Shown in pieces: positions 8,646 to 16,958 of a DNA stretch of 51,652 nucleotides. A model generated the notes under the pieces. That model worked only from the letters and a program-made list of their open reading frames with translations. It had not been told where the DNA came from and did not search any database. Each line of letters opens with the position of its first letter. Positions within the stretch are counted from its first letter, which is position 1. Both the position numbers and the translations under genes were made by a program. This DNA is from Blautia sp. MSJ-19 (GTDB taxonomy: Bacteria > Bacillota > Clostridia > Lachnospirales > Lachnospiraceae), in contig NZ_JAHLQA010000016.1 in NCBI RefSeq assembly GCF_018918125.1, positions 1 through 51,652 of the forward strand, given 5' to 3'.

Positions 8646-10730
8646 TCAGTTTTTATCTGTCTTCACTTCATACTGCTGGATTACTTCTGCTGCCTCTTCT
8701 GCTGTCTGACATTCCCGAAGTGCCTGCAAAAATCCCGGTTCTTTCAGCATATTTACCAGATTAAAAAATGCCCTGAGATGTGTCTTGTGATCCGTGGCAC
8801 TCATACAGCACACAAACTCTACCGGATCATATTCTTCTGCATCGAAGTTGACTGGTCTGCTCAGACGGATCAGATTCAGCCCGGTCTTATATACACCTTT
8901 GTCAATGCCTTCATGTGGAAGGGCAAAACCTTTCGTCAGTACGATATATGGCCCGTTTTCTTCGATGTTATGGATCATCGCATCCATGTAAGTTTCTTCG
9001 ATATATCCAAGCTCCAGAAGCTTCCGGGCGGATTTTCGGACTGCCTGCTGCCAGTTTTCGCATTCTATATCAAGCTGGATATGAGATGCCGGAAGCAGCT
9101 GACTCAATGCCGGGGAATATCCTTCTGCTACCACAGGATCTGTCTGGAAAAAATCTGCGACCTTTTTGCCGATTTCTGTCATCAGTGCACCAGCTTCATC
9201 CGGCACTTTGTCATAAAGGATCGTACCAATCGCATTCAGCAGAGTTTCAGGTGTTTTGGCTTCTGTTTCCGGTGTATCTGTAAAAACTTCCCGCGCACGA
9301 AGCTGGTCGACTTTGTTTCCGATCTCTATGTAGTCTTCATCTCCCAGAAGCGGTGATACGACAATATTTTCAATCTCACAGTGTTTCAACGGCACGGTAG
9401 AGATCACGAGATCTGCCTGACCCGCTTTGAGATTTCCTGCCTCATGTGAGGAAACAATATCTGTGATCCGGAAGTTAAAATGTTTTTTCAGTCGTTCCAG
9501 AAGAAGCTGTGAAGTTCCGATCCCGGCATGGCAGGCTACAATCACGCGAAAGGAAATCTCCTGATTTTTCTTTCTCTCGATCGCGGCACAGAGATGGACA
9601 ACAATATAGCCTGTCTCTGCCTCTGTCAGTTTCCGTCCGGCGTAGCTTTCAATCATCGGAAGATTTTTCTGTACTGCCTCAAGGATCCGCGGATTTTCCT
9701 CTACTACGCTATCGATCACAGGATTTCTGTCATTGAGCGGAGCTGCAAGTGCAAACGTGGATTCCAGATGTTTGGAAAGATTTTCAAAGAAATCATAGTC
9801 CTGTGTCAGGAGGATTTCTGTGGTCTGAGAGATTTTTTCGATGAACTGTCGTGTCAGCATCTGGATCTTTACAGAATCCGGATCCGAATGTTTCTGTTTC
9901 ATATATCTTCCGAAAGTCAGAAGTTCGCTTAAAAACTGAATCTCGTCTTCGTTGATCTCCAGCGCACAGTACTGACCGACGTATTTCAGGATATCCTCTG
10001 CCATCGTGTGCTTGCTGTTGTCTTTCCGATGACGCGGTTCCATGTAGCAGCCCTGTGCCATACGTTTCGCCATGATTCCAAGATAAATCTGGATCTTGCG
10101 GAAAGAAGAATCACTCAGAAAACATTCGTGTGCATGTTCCTGCTCATAGAGAATCTTGCCAAGAAGAGCACTGCGTTCTTCATCGACGGCGATCTGCTTT
10201 TGTACAACATCTTCTCTGGCTGCATCCGGGCTATAGTTGACCAGACTCAGGAGAAAAACCCGCCGGTCGCTCTCAGTTCCCTCCACGCTCAGTCCCTTAT
10301 TTGGATGGGAACGGACTTCCAGGTTGCCGGTATGGATATATGCCTTGATCTCGTCGAGATCGTTGATCACTGTCGCACGGCTGACTGCCATGTGGTCTGC
10401 GATCTCTGAAAGCGTGATATAACCCTGTGCTGTCACCAGAAGGACCGAGGCAATCTTTTTACGTTCTTCTTTGGATAGTTTGTAATCGTAGAAATCTTTT
10501 TCATCGAGACTTTCCAGAATCTCTGCAAAATCACTTTCCCGCAGGACTTTGCCGCCTCTTCCTAATTTCAGATTTGCAAGTCCCTGTCCGATCAGAAGAT
10601 CGTTGATCGCATTCAGATCATTTCGGACGCTTCGCTGGGAAATCCGGAATTCCTCTGCCAGTTCTGTGAGGCTTATTTCCTGTTCTGTTTTGCTCAGTTT
10701 CCGGATTATGGAAACAATTCTTTTGTTCAT
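8646..10730 (-). CDS. PRD-domain transcriptional activator (MtlR/GatR type)
   Basis: A 694-residue PTS-controlled regulator. It begins with two DNA-binding helix-turn-helix segments (about residues 1-55 and 75-120, the second containing ITLSEIADHMAVSRATV). Then come PTS-regulation domains (about 170-390, with GYIVVHL), a galactitol-type EIIB-like domain around residue 410 (ACHAGIGTSQLL, phosphorylatable Cys) and a C-terminal EIIA-like domain (ALPHEGIDKG, phosphorylatable His). The HTH front end marks a DNA-binding activator, not an RNA-binding BglG antiterminator. Phosphorylation by HPr and EIIB should report substrate supply. The chosen ATG has AGGAAGA 7 nt upstream; an in-frame ATG 18 codons earlier lacks one. 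It leads the PTS genes and most likely activates them. Confidence 0.9.
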   Translation of the reverse strand: MNKRIVSIIRKLSKTEQEISLTELAEEFRISQRSVRNDLNAINDLLIGQGLANLKLGRGGKVLRESDFAEILESLDEKDFYDYKLSKEERKKIASVLLVTAQGYITLSEIADHMAVSRATVINDLDEIKAYIHTGNLEVRSHPNKGLSVEGTESDRRVFLLSLVNYSPDAAREDVVQKQIAVDEERSALLGKILYEQEHAHECFLSDSSFRKIQIYLGIMAKRMAQGCYMEPRHRKDNSKHTMAEDILKYVGQYCALEINEDEIQFLSELLTFGRYMKQKHSDPDSVKIQMLTRQFIEKISQTTEILLTQDYDFFENLSKHLESTFALAAPLNDRNPVIDSVVEENPRILEAVQKNLPMIESYAGRKLTEAETGYIVVHLCAAIERKKNQEISFRVIVACHAGIGTSQLLLERLKKHFNFRITDIVSSHEAGNLKAGQADLVISTVPLKHCEIENIVVSPLLGDEDYIEIGNKVDQLRAREVFTDTPETEAKTPETLLNAIGTILYDKVPDEAGALMTEIGKKVADFFQTDPVVAEGYSPALSQLLPASHIQLDIECENWQQAVRKSARKLLELGYIEETYMDAMIHNIEENGPYIVLTKGFALPHEGIDKGVYKTGLNLIRLSRPVNFDAEEYDPVEFVCCMSATDHKTHLRAFFNLVNMLKEPGFLQALRECQTAEEAAEVIQQYEVKTDKN

Positions 10731-10830
10731 ACAATATTCTTCCTGTAATTCTTTATTTACATGGATTTTTTCTATGGACATCAATTATCTGCCACTTTAT
10801 CCTGCTTCAAATTGCTGATTCATTTGATAA

Positions 10831-11370
10831 CTATCTGTAACTTTCTATGTATGCCAGGATCTGCTCCGGATCATCCATGAATGCACAGAGTTCCATGTTG
10901 GAATCATCCATAAATTTCTCGTCTGCGGTATGCTGAAGAAGTGCCTTCATTCCATCATAGTATCCGTTGATATTGTAAAGGACGATCGGACGGTCCAGCC
11001 TGCGCAGGCTTTTGAGTGTCAGAATCTCAAAAAACTCTTCGTAAGTTCCGATCCCGCCTGGTGTTACGATCGTTGCGTCTGAACGTTCTTCGAGAAGTTT
11101 TTTGCGCTCACGCATGGTTTCTGTAAAAATGAATTCGCTGCAATTCTCATAGAGAACTCCCGGCTTATCGAAGAAACGTGGAGCAATGCCAAGAATATAA
11201 CCACCTTCGGAATCGACGCCTCTGGCTGCTGCTCCCATCATTCCGGTCGCTCCACCGCCAAACACAAGGCCATGTCCCCGCTTTGCCATCATTTTGCCAA
11301 GTTCTTCTGTTTTATCATAATAGATCTGCTCCAGTTCTGCACTGGAAGCTCCATAAATGCATATGTTCAT
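10831..11370 (-). CDS. LOG family protein (TIGR00730 Rossmann fold)
   Basis: A 179-residue member of the LOG/YvdD family, which in plants and several bacteria releases cytokinin bases from nucleoside 5'-monophosphates and acts as a nucleotide phosphoribohydrolase. The diagnostic PGGIGTYEEFFE motif is present (about residues 90-101), as is the nucleotide-binding VFGGGATGMMG. Length is normal. The start lies 3 nt after the stop of the Nif11-like gene, and its ribosome site TTGGAG overlaps that gene's end, so they are co-transcribed. The natural substrate in anaerobic gut bacteria is not clear from sequence. Confidence 0.88.
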   Translation of the reverse strand: MNICIYGASSAELEQIYYDKTEELGKMMAKRGHGLVFGGGATGMMGAAARGVDSEGGYILGIAPRFFDKPGVLYENCSEFIFTETMRERKKLLEERSDATIVTPGGIGTYEEFFEILTLKSLRRLDRPIVLYNINGYYDGMKALLQHTADEKFMDDSNMELCAFMDDPEQILAYIESYR

Positions 11371-11373
11371 AAT

Positions 11374-11655
11374 TTACTCCAATCCCGCGAAAAATAACTC
11401 GTAAAAATCGTCCTCACCTTCCAGCATCGGAGAATTTTCCCCGCCGCCATTGGTGCTTCTGCGCATGGTGGCATAAAATTCTTCTCCGGCGGTGATGAGG
11501 TCCATATCGTAAATCTCATATCCCAGTTCCCTGCATTTCCGACAGAATGCACTGAGCGGCTGTGCATCCTTACGTGTTTCCAGAAGCTCTGCCCGAAGTT
11601 TTTCATCACGGCGTGCTTTGCTTTTTAATTCATCTAACATTTCTGTAATTCCCAT
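11374..11655 (-). CDS. Small Nif11-like protein
   Basis: A 93-residue soluble protein with a good AGGAGGG ribosome site. Residues 1-60 resemble the Nif11 helical domain: an N-terminal helix, LRAELLETRKDAQPLSAF, then LGYEIYDMDL. In other bacteria this domain is the leader of ribosomally made peptides. The C-terminal third is acidic, with a Gly-Gly-Gly segment (NGGGENSP) but no Cys-, Ser- or Thr-rich core, and no maturase is nearby. It is coupled to the LOG gene. A housekeeping role for a stand-alone Nif11-like protein is at least as likely as a RiPP precursor. The Nif11 match is by eye only. Confidence 0.72.
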   Translation of the reverse strand: MGITEMLDELKSKARRDEKLRAELLETRKDAQPLSAFCRKCRELGYEIYDMDLITAGEEFYATMRRSTNGGGENSPMLEGEDDFYELFFAGLE

Positions 11656-11674
11656 GCTGTTCCCTCCTGTATAA

Positions 11675-11702
11675 GCAAGCGGATATTCGCAATCCGCTTT
11701 GC
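11675..11702 (-). terminator. Hairpin in the leader of the Nif11-like gene
   Basis: About ten base pairs (GCAAGCGGAT around 11675-11684 with ATCCGCTTTGC at 11692-11702) lie 20-50 nt before the start codon. There is no clear T tract on the minus strand. It may be a leader structure or the second of two stop hairpins after the anti-sigma gene. Confidence 0.4.
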
Positions 11703-11779
11703 TACTTGCTCATAACTAAATAATTGCTCCGCATTGATTTTGTTAAATACTCACGACTTCTTCCGCAATAAATGCGAAA

Positions 11780-11809
11780 TGCAGACATACACCCGCGTAT
11801 ATGTCTGCA
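11780..11809 (-). terminator. Hairpin after the anti-sigma gene
   Basis: A perfect 10-bp stem (TGCAGACATA at 11780-11789 with TATGTCTGCA at 11800-11809) starts 9 nt after the stop of the anti-sigma gene and is followed on the minus strand by a short T-rich tract. It is a probable intrinsic terminator. Confidence 0.65.
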
Positions 11810-11817
11810 CTTCTTTC

Positions 11818-13182
11818 TTAATTCTGTGGTGTTGTCTGAATATAAGATACCACATCTTCCTTATATAATTCAAGAAGAGTATTCTTTTTTGCGCTGACTG
11901 CAAAGCCATGAATCTTCAGTCCGTTTTTCTGCACATAATCAATCATATCCTGATATCTGTTCGGGGAATCCGTTGTCTGTCCCATCATGGAAAGGATATT
12001 ATCATGATCCTGAATGTAGGAGAGCATGCTGATAAAGTGCGTCTGCATGGTTTTTTCATCATTTGCTTCTACCCGATCGTACGAATCTGAATTATCCAGA
12101 AGAGACAGGTATGGATATGTTTCTCTGTCCCAGCTGATGCTCATTCCGGATGGCAGGGGACAGAAACCAATGTTTGGTTCTACGAGATAACCATCTTCGT
12201 CTTCTGTATGGACCGCACACCAGAGAGCTCCCCATTCCAGTTCTTTCTGATCGGACAGATTCTGAAACCACTCAATAAAATCTTTGTAATCCATGATGTC
12301 ATTTATAGAAACATAGGCAAGATACCAGTCGTTGTCATTGTATTCTGCGATTTCCTCTTTGGAATACTGAATACTTTCCTGTTTACGAGCCTCCGTGTCC
12401 ATTTTTGTTTCTTTGCCGTTTTCGTCAACTTCCCACGCCACCCATGCATCCTCGTCTCCCGGAAGGTAGAACTGCATGATCGGACGACTCAGGATATTAT
12501 TATCATAGAGAGTAAGTTTTCCCCTCACCAGACGTCCGCTGACAGAAGTAGATTTTCCGGTCCAGCTGGTGGTTTGCGGAATGACGATATCGTATTCACC
12601 GTAACCCCTCGATACTGCATTGACCTGATCCCGGTGATTTCCAGGCAGAAACAGCTCCGAATAAACGGACAGATCCAGTTCCATCCTGGTCGTGATCATT
12701 TCTTCGTATTTTCCTGCAACTTCATTAGGGTCATAATAAAATTTGGATACAGCTTTTGGAAGGATAAAAACTGCACACAGAACAACTGCGAGGACTGCGG
12801 CTCCTACTGCCAGTCCCATTTTGATAAAGGCTCTGCGGATAGAACGCTGGATTTCTTTTATGAATTGCCTGTTAAGCTCATCCTCCTGACCATTTTGTGA
12901 GTCTTCGGCAGACTTACTTTTTTCTATGATCTGATTCTTCGCTTGTTTTTCTACGCTGTCCCCTATCTTACTGTCCTGTCGTTCCGACATCGAATTTTCG
13001 CCTTTTAAATCATTGAAATAGTCCTGCTCTCCCTCCAGATCTGAAAAATCTGGTATCGTACCTTCTTCATAAAGAAATTCACTGATTGCATCCTGTTTCT
13101 CGATTTCCGCTTCTATCTGTTTCTTTGCGCTGTCTTCCAGTTTACCCTGCTTATATAATTTCAGTAATTCACGATATGTCAT
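11818..13182 (-). CDS. Membrane anti-sigma factor (Sigma_reg_N/Sigma_reg_C type)
   Basis: A 454-residue single-pass membrane protein. The first 110 residues are charged and cytoplasmic. One membrane segment (about residues 120-140, rich in Ala, Val and Leu) is followed by the FYYDPN junction seen in the Sigma_reg_N family, then a large extracytoplasmic sensor domain of about 310 residues. The protein should hold the neighbouring ECF sigma factor inactive until an envelope signal releases it. AGGAGG lies 7 nt upstream of the ATG. The gene follows the sigma gene by 75 nt, the usual order. The signal sensed cannot be told from sequence. Confidence 0.8.
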   Translation of the reverse strand: MTYRELLKLYKQGKLEDSAKKQIEAEIEKQDAISEFLYEEGTIPDFSDLEGEQDYFNDLKGENSMSERQDSKIGDSVEKQAKNQIIEKSKSAEDSQNGQEDELNRQFIKEIQRSIRRAFIKMGLAVGAAVLAVVLCAVFILPKAVSKFYYDPNEVAGKYEEMITTRMELDLSVYSELFLPGNHRDQVNAVSRGYGEYDIVIPQTTSWTGKSTSVSGRLVRGKLTLYDNNILSRPIMQFYLPGDEDAWVAWEVDENGKETKMDTEARKQESIQYSKEEIAEYNDNDWYLAYVSINDIMDYKDFIEWFQNLSDQKELEWGALWCAVHTEDEDGYLVEPNIGFCPLPSGMSISWDRETYPYLSLLDNSDSYDRVEANDEKTMQTHFISMLSYIQDHDNILSMMGQTTDSPNRYQDMIDYVQKNGLKIHGFAVSAKKNTLLELYKEDVVSYIQTTPQN

Positions 13183-13257
13183 TGCATTTCCTCCTCTCTG
13201 TTTAATCAGATTCTGCTTACATACGCTGCACTGTTTTTACGCTTTTCACTTATCTTG

Positions 13258-13758
13258 CTATTCCGTTTTTAACTCTGTCAAATCCTTTTTCAGCTCTTTT
13301 TTTGCCCTGTATGCCAGTACACGCACATTCTCCGGCGTGATATGTAAAACCGCCGCGATCTCTTTTTGAGACATTCCGCCAAAATACTGCATTTGAATAA
13401 TTTCCCGTTTCTTTATCTCCAGTCTGCGGATTGCCTGGTAAAGCATCCGCCAGTTTTCTTCCTCGATAATTTTTTCAAGCAGATCTTCGTCCGTTTTTTT
13501 CTCAGGAAAATACTCCTGTCCTTCCAGCAGAATCTCCCGGGATTTCTTTTTCTGTTGATTATAAAACAAATTTCTCGCCACCATATAAAGCCATGCCCGC
13601 ATGTTCGTATGCCCCTCCGGCAATGCCAGCAGTGCTTTGAGAAATGTCTCATGCAGCAGATCTTCCGCCAGATGTCTGTCCCCGCAGAGGGAATACAGAT
13701 ACAGGTAAAGTTCTTTCTGATAAAGACTGTAAAGCTTTAATAAGATTTCATTATCCAC
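13258..13758 (-). CDS. ECF-type RNA polymerase sigma factor
   Basis: A 166-residue sigma-70 family protein of the ECF class, with only regions 2 and 4. Region 2 contains LAEDLLHETFLKAL and RAWLYMVARNLFYN. The region 4 helix-turn-helix is MSQKEIAAVLHITPENVRVL. It directs RNA polymerase to a small stress regulon under control of the downstream anti-sigma factor. The start is GTG, preceded by GGGGGAAA. Upstream on the minus strand, TGTAACA and TGTTATA flank a 15-nt spacer (13802-13830) and could be the autoregulated ECF promoter; that is inference. Confidence 0.9.
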   Translation of the reverse strand: MDNEILLKLYSLYQKELYLYLYSLCGDRHLAEDLLHETFLKALLALPEGHTNMRAWLYMVARNLFYNQQKKKSREILLEGQEYFPEKKTDEDLLEKIIEEENWRMLYQAIRRLEIKKREIIQMQYFGGMSQKEIAAVLHITPENVRVLAYRAKKELKKDLTELKTE

Positions 13759-13848
13759 ATCTGTTTTCCCCCTTCCCTGATTTTTTCTCTTTCACCAATA
13801 TAACATCTGAATGCGGAAAATGTTACAAAAAAATCTGTATATATCCTC

Positions 13849-13874
13849 ATTCCATTTACGGCATTCCATTTACG
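13849..13874. repeat. Two 12-nt direct repeats between sigma gene and citC
   Basis: ATTCCATTTACG occurs exactly twice (13849-13860 and 13863-13874) with a 14-nt period, in the divergent region between the sigma factor gene and citC. The spacing suggests a tandem protein-binding site, but no known regulator is recognised. Confidence 0.6.
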
Positions 13875-13966
13875 AATTGTATTTTTCTTTACATCTTTTT
13901 GTGACTGTTATAAAATTATTATAATATTTTTGTGCCGCGGTGGAAGGCGGCGGAATGGAGAGTTTT

Positions 13967-15013
13967 ATGTCCGATTATTTTATAACACAAATCGCCGCAT
14001 CAGATAAGCGCGGCAACCGTCTGGTGGATGAACTGCTTACGGCAGAGGGAATCCGCAGAGACGGAAATCTGGATTATACCTGCGGGATGTATGATGATGA
14101 AATGAACCTGATCGCAACGGGAAGCTGTTTTGGAAATACGCTTCGGTGTATGGCGGTCAGTCATGAGCATCAGGGTGAGGGGCTGATGAATTCGATCGTC
14201 AGTCATCTGATCGAGCTGCAGTTTTCCAGAGGAAATACGCATCTGTTTCTTTATACGAAATGTGATTCTGCCAGATTTTTCGGAGATCTTGGCTTTTATG
14301 AGATTGCCCGGATCAATGGACAGATTGTCTTTATGGAAAATAAGCGTACCGGTTTTTCCGGTTATCTGAATACTCTGGAAAAACAGAAAGAAGATGCACC
14401 ACGGGTGGCTGCTCTTGTGATGAACGCCAATCCTTTTACCCTCGGTCATCAGTATCTGGTAGAAAAAGCTGCTGCCGAAAATGATATTCTTCATTTGTTT
14501 ATTGTCAGCGAAGATGCCAGTCTGGTTCCTTTTGCGGTACGTAAGAAGTTGGTCATGGAAGGGACTGCTCATCTTACAAATATCCGTTATCATGACAGCG
14601 GCCCGTACATCATCAGCAATGCGACTTTTCCAAGTTATTTCCAGAAAGACGAAAAGGCAGTGATCGAAAGCCATGCCATGCTGGATCTGACTGTTTTTAC
14701 CAGGATCGCAGCTGCACTTGGAATCAATCGGCGTTATGTTGGAGAGGAACCGACAAGTCTTGTTACTGGCATCTACAATCAGATCATGTCTGAGAAACTG
14801 CCGGAGAACGGAATTGAATGTGTGATCGTCCCACGTAAAGAAAATAACGGAAAAGCGATCAGTGCGTCCACGGTACGTCAGGCTTTGAAGGAAGAAAACT
14901 GGGAACTTCTTGAGGAGCTTGTTCCAGAAACTACACTGAACTATTTCCGCAGTCCGGAGGCACAGCCGGTACTTGAACGGATTCGCGAGTGTGAAAATGT
15001 AATACATTATTAA
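13967..15013 (+). CDS. citC: [Citrate (pro-3S)-lyase] ligase
   Basis: A 348-residue acetate:citrate-lyase ligase. It uses ATP and acetate to acetylate the phosphoribosyl-dephospho-CoA prosthetic group of the acyl carrier subunit, switching citrate lyase on. The N-terminal half is GNAT-like (EHQGEGLMNSI, SARFFGDLGFYE). The C-terminal half is a nucleotidyltransferase domain with NANPFTLGHQYL, followed by ISNATFPSYF and ISASTVRQ. Three in-frame starts exist (GTG 13940, ATG 13955, ATG 13967); the last has GGAGAG 6 nt upstream and fits family length. The gene is on the plus strand, alone among minus-strand neighbours, with citX 200 nt downstream. Citrate lyase subunits citD, citE and citF are not in the window. 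Confidence 0.92.
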   Translation: MSDYFITQIAASDKRGNRLVDELLTAEGIRRDGNLDYTCGMYDDEMNLIATGSCFGNTLRCMAVSHEHQGEGLMNSIVSHLIELQFSRGNTHLFLYTKCDSARFFGDLGFYEIARINGQIVFMENKRTGFSGYLNTLEKQKEDAPRVAALVMNANPFTLGHQYLVEKAAAENDILHLFIVSEDASLVPFAVRKKLVMEGTAHLTNIRYHDSGPYIISNATFPSYFQKDEKAVIESHAMLDLTVFTRIAAALGINRRYVGEEPTSLVTGIYNQIMSEKLPENGIECVIVPRKENNGKAISASTVRQALKEENWELLEELVPETTLNYFRSPEAQPVLERIRECENVIHY

Positions 15014-15069
15014 TTCTTCAGGCAGACCGACGATTTCATTTCATAAACAATATTCCAAATGTCTATGCT

Positions 15070-15110
15070 CCTGATTTGGGTCCGACATTTCTGAAAATAT
15101 ACAAATCAGG
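15070..15110 (+). repeat. Inverted repeat between citC and citX
   Basis: CCTGATTTG (15070-15078) and its complement CAAATCAGG (15102-15110) are separated by 23 nt in the 202-nt citC-citX gap. There is no T tract. It may be a regulatory or processing structure in a citC-citX transcript. Confidence 0.4.
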
Positions 15111-15215
15111 CACCTGTTTATTACTACTCATCACTTATAAAAACAGGATTTTTAACAGCTGGGATAGATTTTAACTGAACACAACTATTTTACTTACTGA
15201 AGGGAATTTTAAGAT

Positions 15216-15737
15216 ATGCAAGGTCAGGAAGTTACTATCACCGATATGATGTTCTGCCGTGACAGGCGCGTGCAGATTCAGAATGAATTTATAGAAAAAT
15301 ATCAGAAGCCTGTAATTTCTTTTTGTATGAATATTCCAGGTCCGATCAAGACGACGCCTCTGATCCGGAAAGGATTCGAAGCAGGAAAAGATGTTTTATT
15401 GCATGATCTTTCCGCAGCAGATATGGAAGTTCTTGAGTCTCGTGTTTTCCATGATATTACAGGAGATGAGATGCTGCTCTGTGTTGACGCTTCTGCAGAA
15501 AAAATCAAAGATCTCACCCAACAGATTGAGGAGTCCCATCCTTATGGACGTTTATTTGATATGGATGTAATTGGAACAGATGGACATAAACTTTCCCGTC
15601 CATCGTACCGCAAGTGCCTGATCTGCGACTGTCAGGCACAGGAATGTGCACGGTCAAGGAAACATACGATTGCGGAGATGCAGGATAGGATTGAGGAAAT
15701 CCTGGGAACTTCCCATGCGCCCGTCAATTTATATTGA
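15216..15737 (+). CDS. citX: Apo-citrate lyase phosphoribosyl-dephospho-CoA transferase
   Basis: A 173-residue CitX. It attaches the 2'-(5''-triphosphoribosyl)-3'-dephospho-CoA group to a serine of the citrate lyase acyl carrier protein. The family pattern is clear: GRLFDMDVIG followed by SRPSYRKCLIC and ARSRKHTI. AAGGGAATTTTAAGAT precedes the ATG. It follows citC in the same direction. citG, which makes the prosthetic group precursor, is not seen here, so citrate lyase itself must be encoded elsewhere or has been lost. Confidence 0.9.
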   Translation: MQGQEVTITDMMFCRDRRVQIQNEFIEKYQKPVISFCMNIPGPIKTTPLIRKGFEAGKDVLLHDLSAADMEVLESRVFHDITGDEMLLCVDASAEKIKDLTQQIEESHPYGRLFDMDVIGTDGHKLSRPSYRKCLICDCQAQECARSRKHTIAEMQDRIEEILGTSHAPVNLY

Positions 15738-15986
15738 CATTTTTTAGCAGAGGAATTTCTCTGGGGACTTTTGTTTATATTGGGATATAAGAAAACCGTC
15801 AAGGGACTTGGCCAGTCCCCTGACAACCCCTGGGCTAAATGTCTGACGGAAATTTTGTCTTATGTGGAGCCCTTTGAAAAATTCTCCTGGTGTTTCAGGC
15901 CGGAAGACTTTCGTATGAATGGGATTCAGGCTTGCACTGATGCTCCCTGAGTCTTTGTTTTCTTAATTTATAGATTTTACAAAATA
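15738..15986. other. Non-coding stretch after citX
   Basis: I find no supported gene. Short open frames here lack ribosome sites. The stretch contains a minus-strand terminator-shaped hairpin (15798-15824) and otherwise nothing I recognise. Together with the following element it makes about 630 nt without a gene. Confidence 0.45.
15798..15824 (-). terminator. Minus-strand terminator-like hairpin
   Basis: On the minus strand GTCAGGGGACT pairs with AGTCCCTTGAC over 11 bp, one of them a G-U pair, with a 5-nt loop. GGTTTTCTT follows. The wobble pair forms only in minus-strand RNA, so the structure is more likely used by a transcript coming from the L25 side. Confidence 0.55.
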
Positions 15987-16036
15987 AAAATAACAGGAGT
16001 CTTCTCTCTCGTATGGAGAAGATATCCTGTTATTTT
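15987..16036 (-). terminator. Strong hairpin terminator
   Basis: Twelve base pairs (15987-15998 with 16025-16036) continue into a 7-bp inner stem (16000-16006 with 16016-16022). The minus-strand side is followed by TTATTTTTATTTTG-like T-rich sequence (part of it in the stem). It could end a minus-strand transcript through the structured element above it, or the citX transcript from the other side. Confidence 0.7.
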
Positions 16037-16040
16037 ATCA

Positions 16041-16340
16041 TACTACTAGCCCGTCGACGCCACGCCTTCGGCGTGCTCGCGGGAACTACACCTATTACCA
16101 ACTCAAGTTGCCGCGCCTTTCGCGCCAGCGAAACAGCCTCGACAGTTAGCATCAACACTGTTCTGTCTTGATGAACCAGGCGTGGCCAAAAAGGGTGTGT
16201 CTGAGGGGGACATTCGGCTTTCGCAACTGTAAGATAGTCCCCCTCAGGGTCTTCAGTTGTCAAACTGGCGGGCCGCTGGGTAGTTCCCAGCAAATGTAAC
16301 TTCGAGTGTCCTCCCAGCGCAGAAGTTTCTCTAGTTTACA
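16041..16340 (-). ncRNA. GC-rich structured non-coding element of unknown family
   Basis: This 300-nt stretch is clearly richer in G+C than its surroundings and dense in inverted repeats. There is an 11-bp stem (16201-16211 with 16237-16247), a 6-bp stem (16061-16066 with 16070-16075), a 6-bp stem (16150-16155 with 16168-16173), a 6-bp stem (16275-16280 with 16286-16291), and a long-range 8-bp match (16081-16088 with 16281-16288). A strong terminator lies at its minus-strand end. An open frame on the minus strand (16030-16293) has no ribosome site and low-complexity composition, so I do not call it a gene. It may be a structured RNA or a copy of a dispersed repeat. No Rfam family is recognised by eye. 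Confidence 0.4.
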
Positions 16341-16367
16341 AACAAACGGACAATTGGGCCGTTCCCA

Positions 16368-16958
16368 TTACTCTTCAGCTGCTTCCTCAGGTGCTACAGT
16401 TTCCGGAACGGCTCCGTTGTGTACAGCCACAACAGTCAGTACAACAGCTTCCGGATCATCTTTGATGTCGATATCTGCATCTTTTGCAAGGCTCAGGTCT
16501 TTGACACGGATGGTGTCACCGACTTTAAGTCCGGCTACATCTACTTCTACTTTGTCAACCAGTGCGGATGGATAAGCTCTGTAGTTTACCTCTTCCATGT
16601 TCTCCTGAAGAACACCTTCTGCTACTTTGTCGTGGTTTACGATTACGATCTCAGCAACGGAATGTACTTTTTCATTGCTTACCAGTGCCTGGAAATCAAT
16701 CTCATCTACTCTGCCTGCCAGTGGATTGAAGTCAACCTCTTTAATCAGTGCATCGTATGTCTGACCATCTACATCCAGCATAACCTGGCTTCCTTTGTGG
16801 TCAGTCTTTAACAGTTTGTCAACCTCGGTCTTCAGCATTTTTACTGGGATGGAACCTTCGATCTCACGACCAAATACATTACCTGTAACGTATCCTTCTC
16901 TTCTCAGTCTTTTTGCCTTAACGTCCATGCTTCTTTTTTCAGCTTTTAAAGTATTCAT
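16368..16958 (-). CDS. ctc: 50S ribosomal protein L25 / general stress protein Ctc
   Basis: A 196-residue long-form L25 (TL5/CTC type). The N-terminal 5S-rRNA-binding barrel (about 1-90) is followed by the extra C-terminal beta domain. It binds 5S rRNA in the large subunit central protuberance, and in Gram-positive bacteria it is a stress-induced version. GGAGGAAAAGACAA precedes the ATG. The tail is acidic (VAPEEAAEE). Just past the stop, ACGG and CCGT with a central CAATTG could form a weak terminator. A palindrome sits in the upstream region at 17060-17070. Confidence 0.92.
   Translation of the reverse strand: MNTLKAEKRSMDVKAKRLRREGYVTGNVFGREIEGSIPVKMLKTEVDKLLKTDHKGSQVMLDVDGQTYDALIKEVDFNPLAGRVDEIDFQALVSNEKVHSVAEIVIVNHDKVAEGVLQENMEEVNYRAYPSALVDKVEVDVAGLKVGDTIRVKDLSLAKDADIDIKDDPEAVVLTVVAVHNGAVPETVAPEEAAEE

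Noticed and set aside
15632..15826. 64-codon minus-strand open frame overlapping the end of citX.
   Set aside because: It overlaps a well-supported gene, has no ribosome site, and runs through the terminator-like hairpin at 15798-15824.
16030..16293. 87-codon open frame on the minus strand within the GC-rich structured element.
   Set aside because: No ribosome site, unusual composition, and the DNA is better explained by dense inverted repeats. Not called as a gene.
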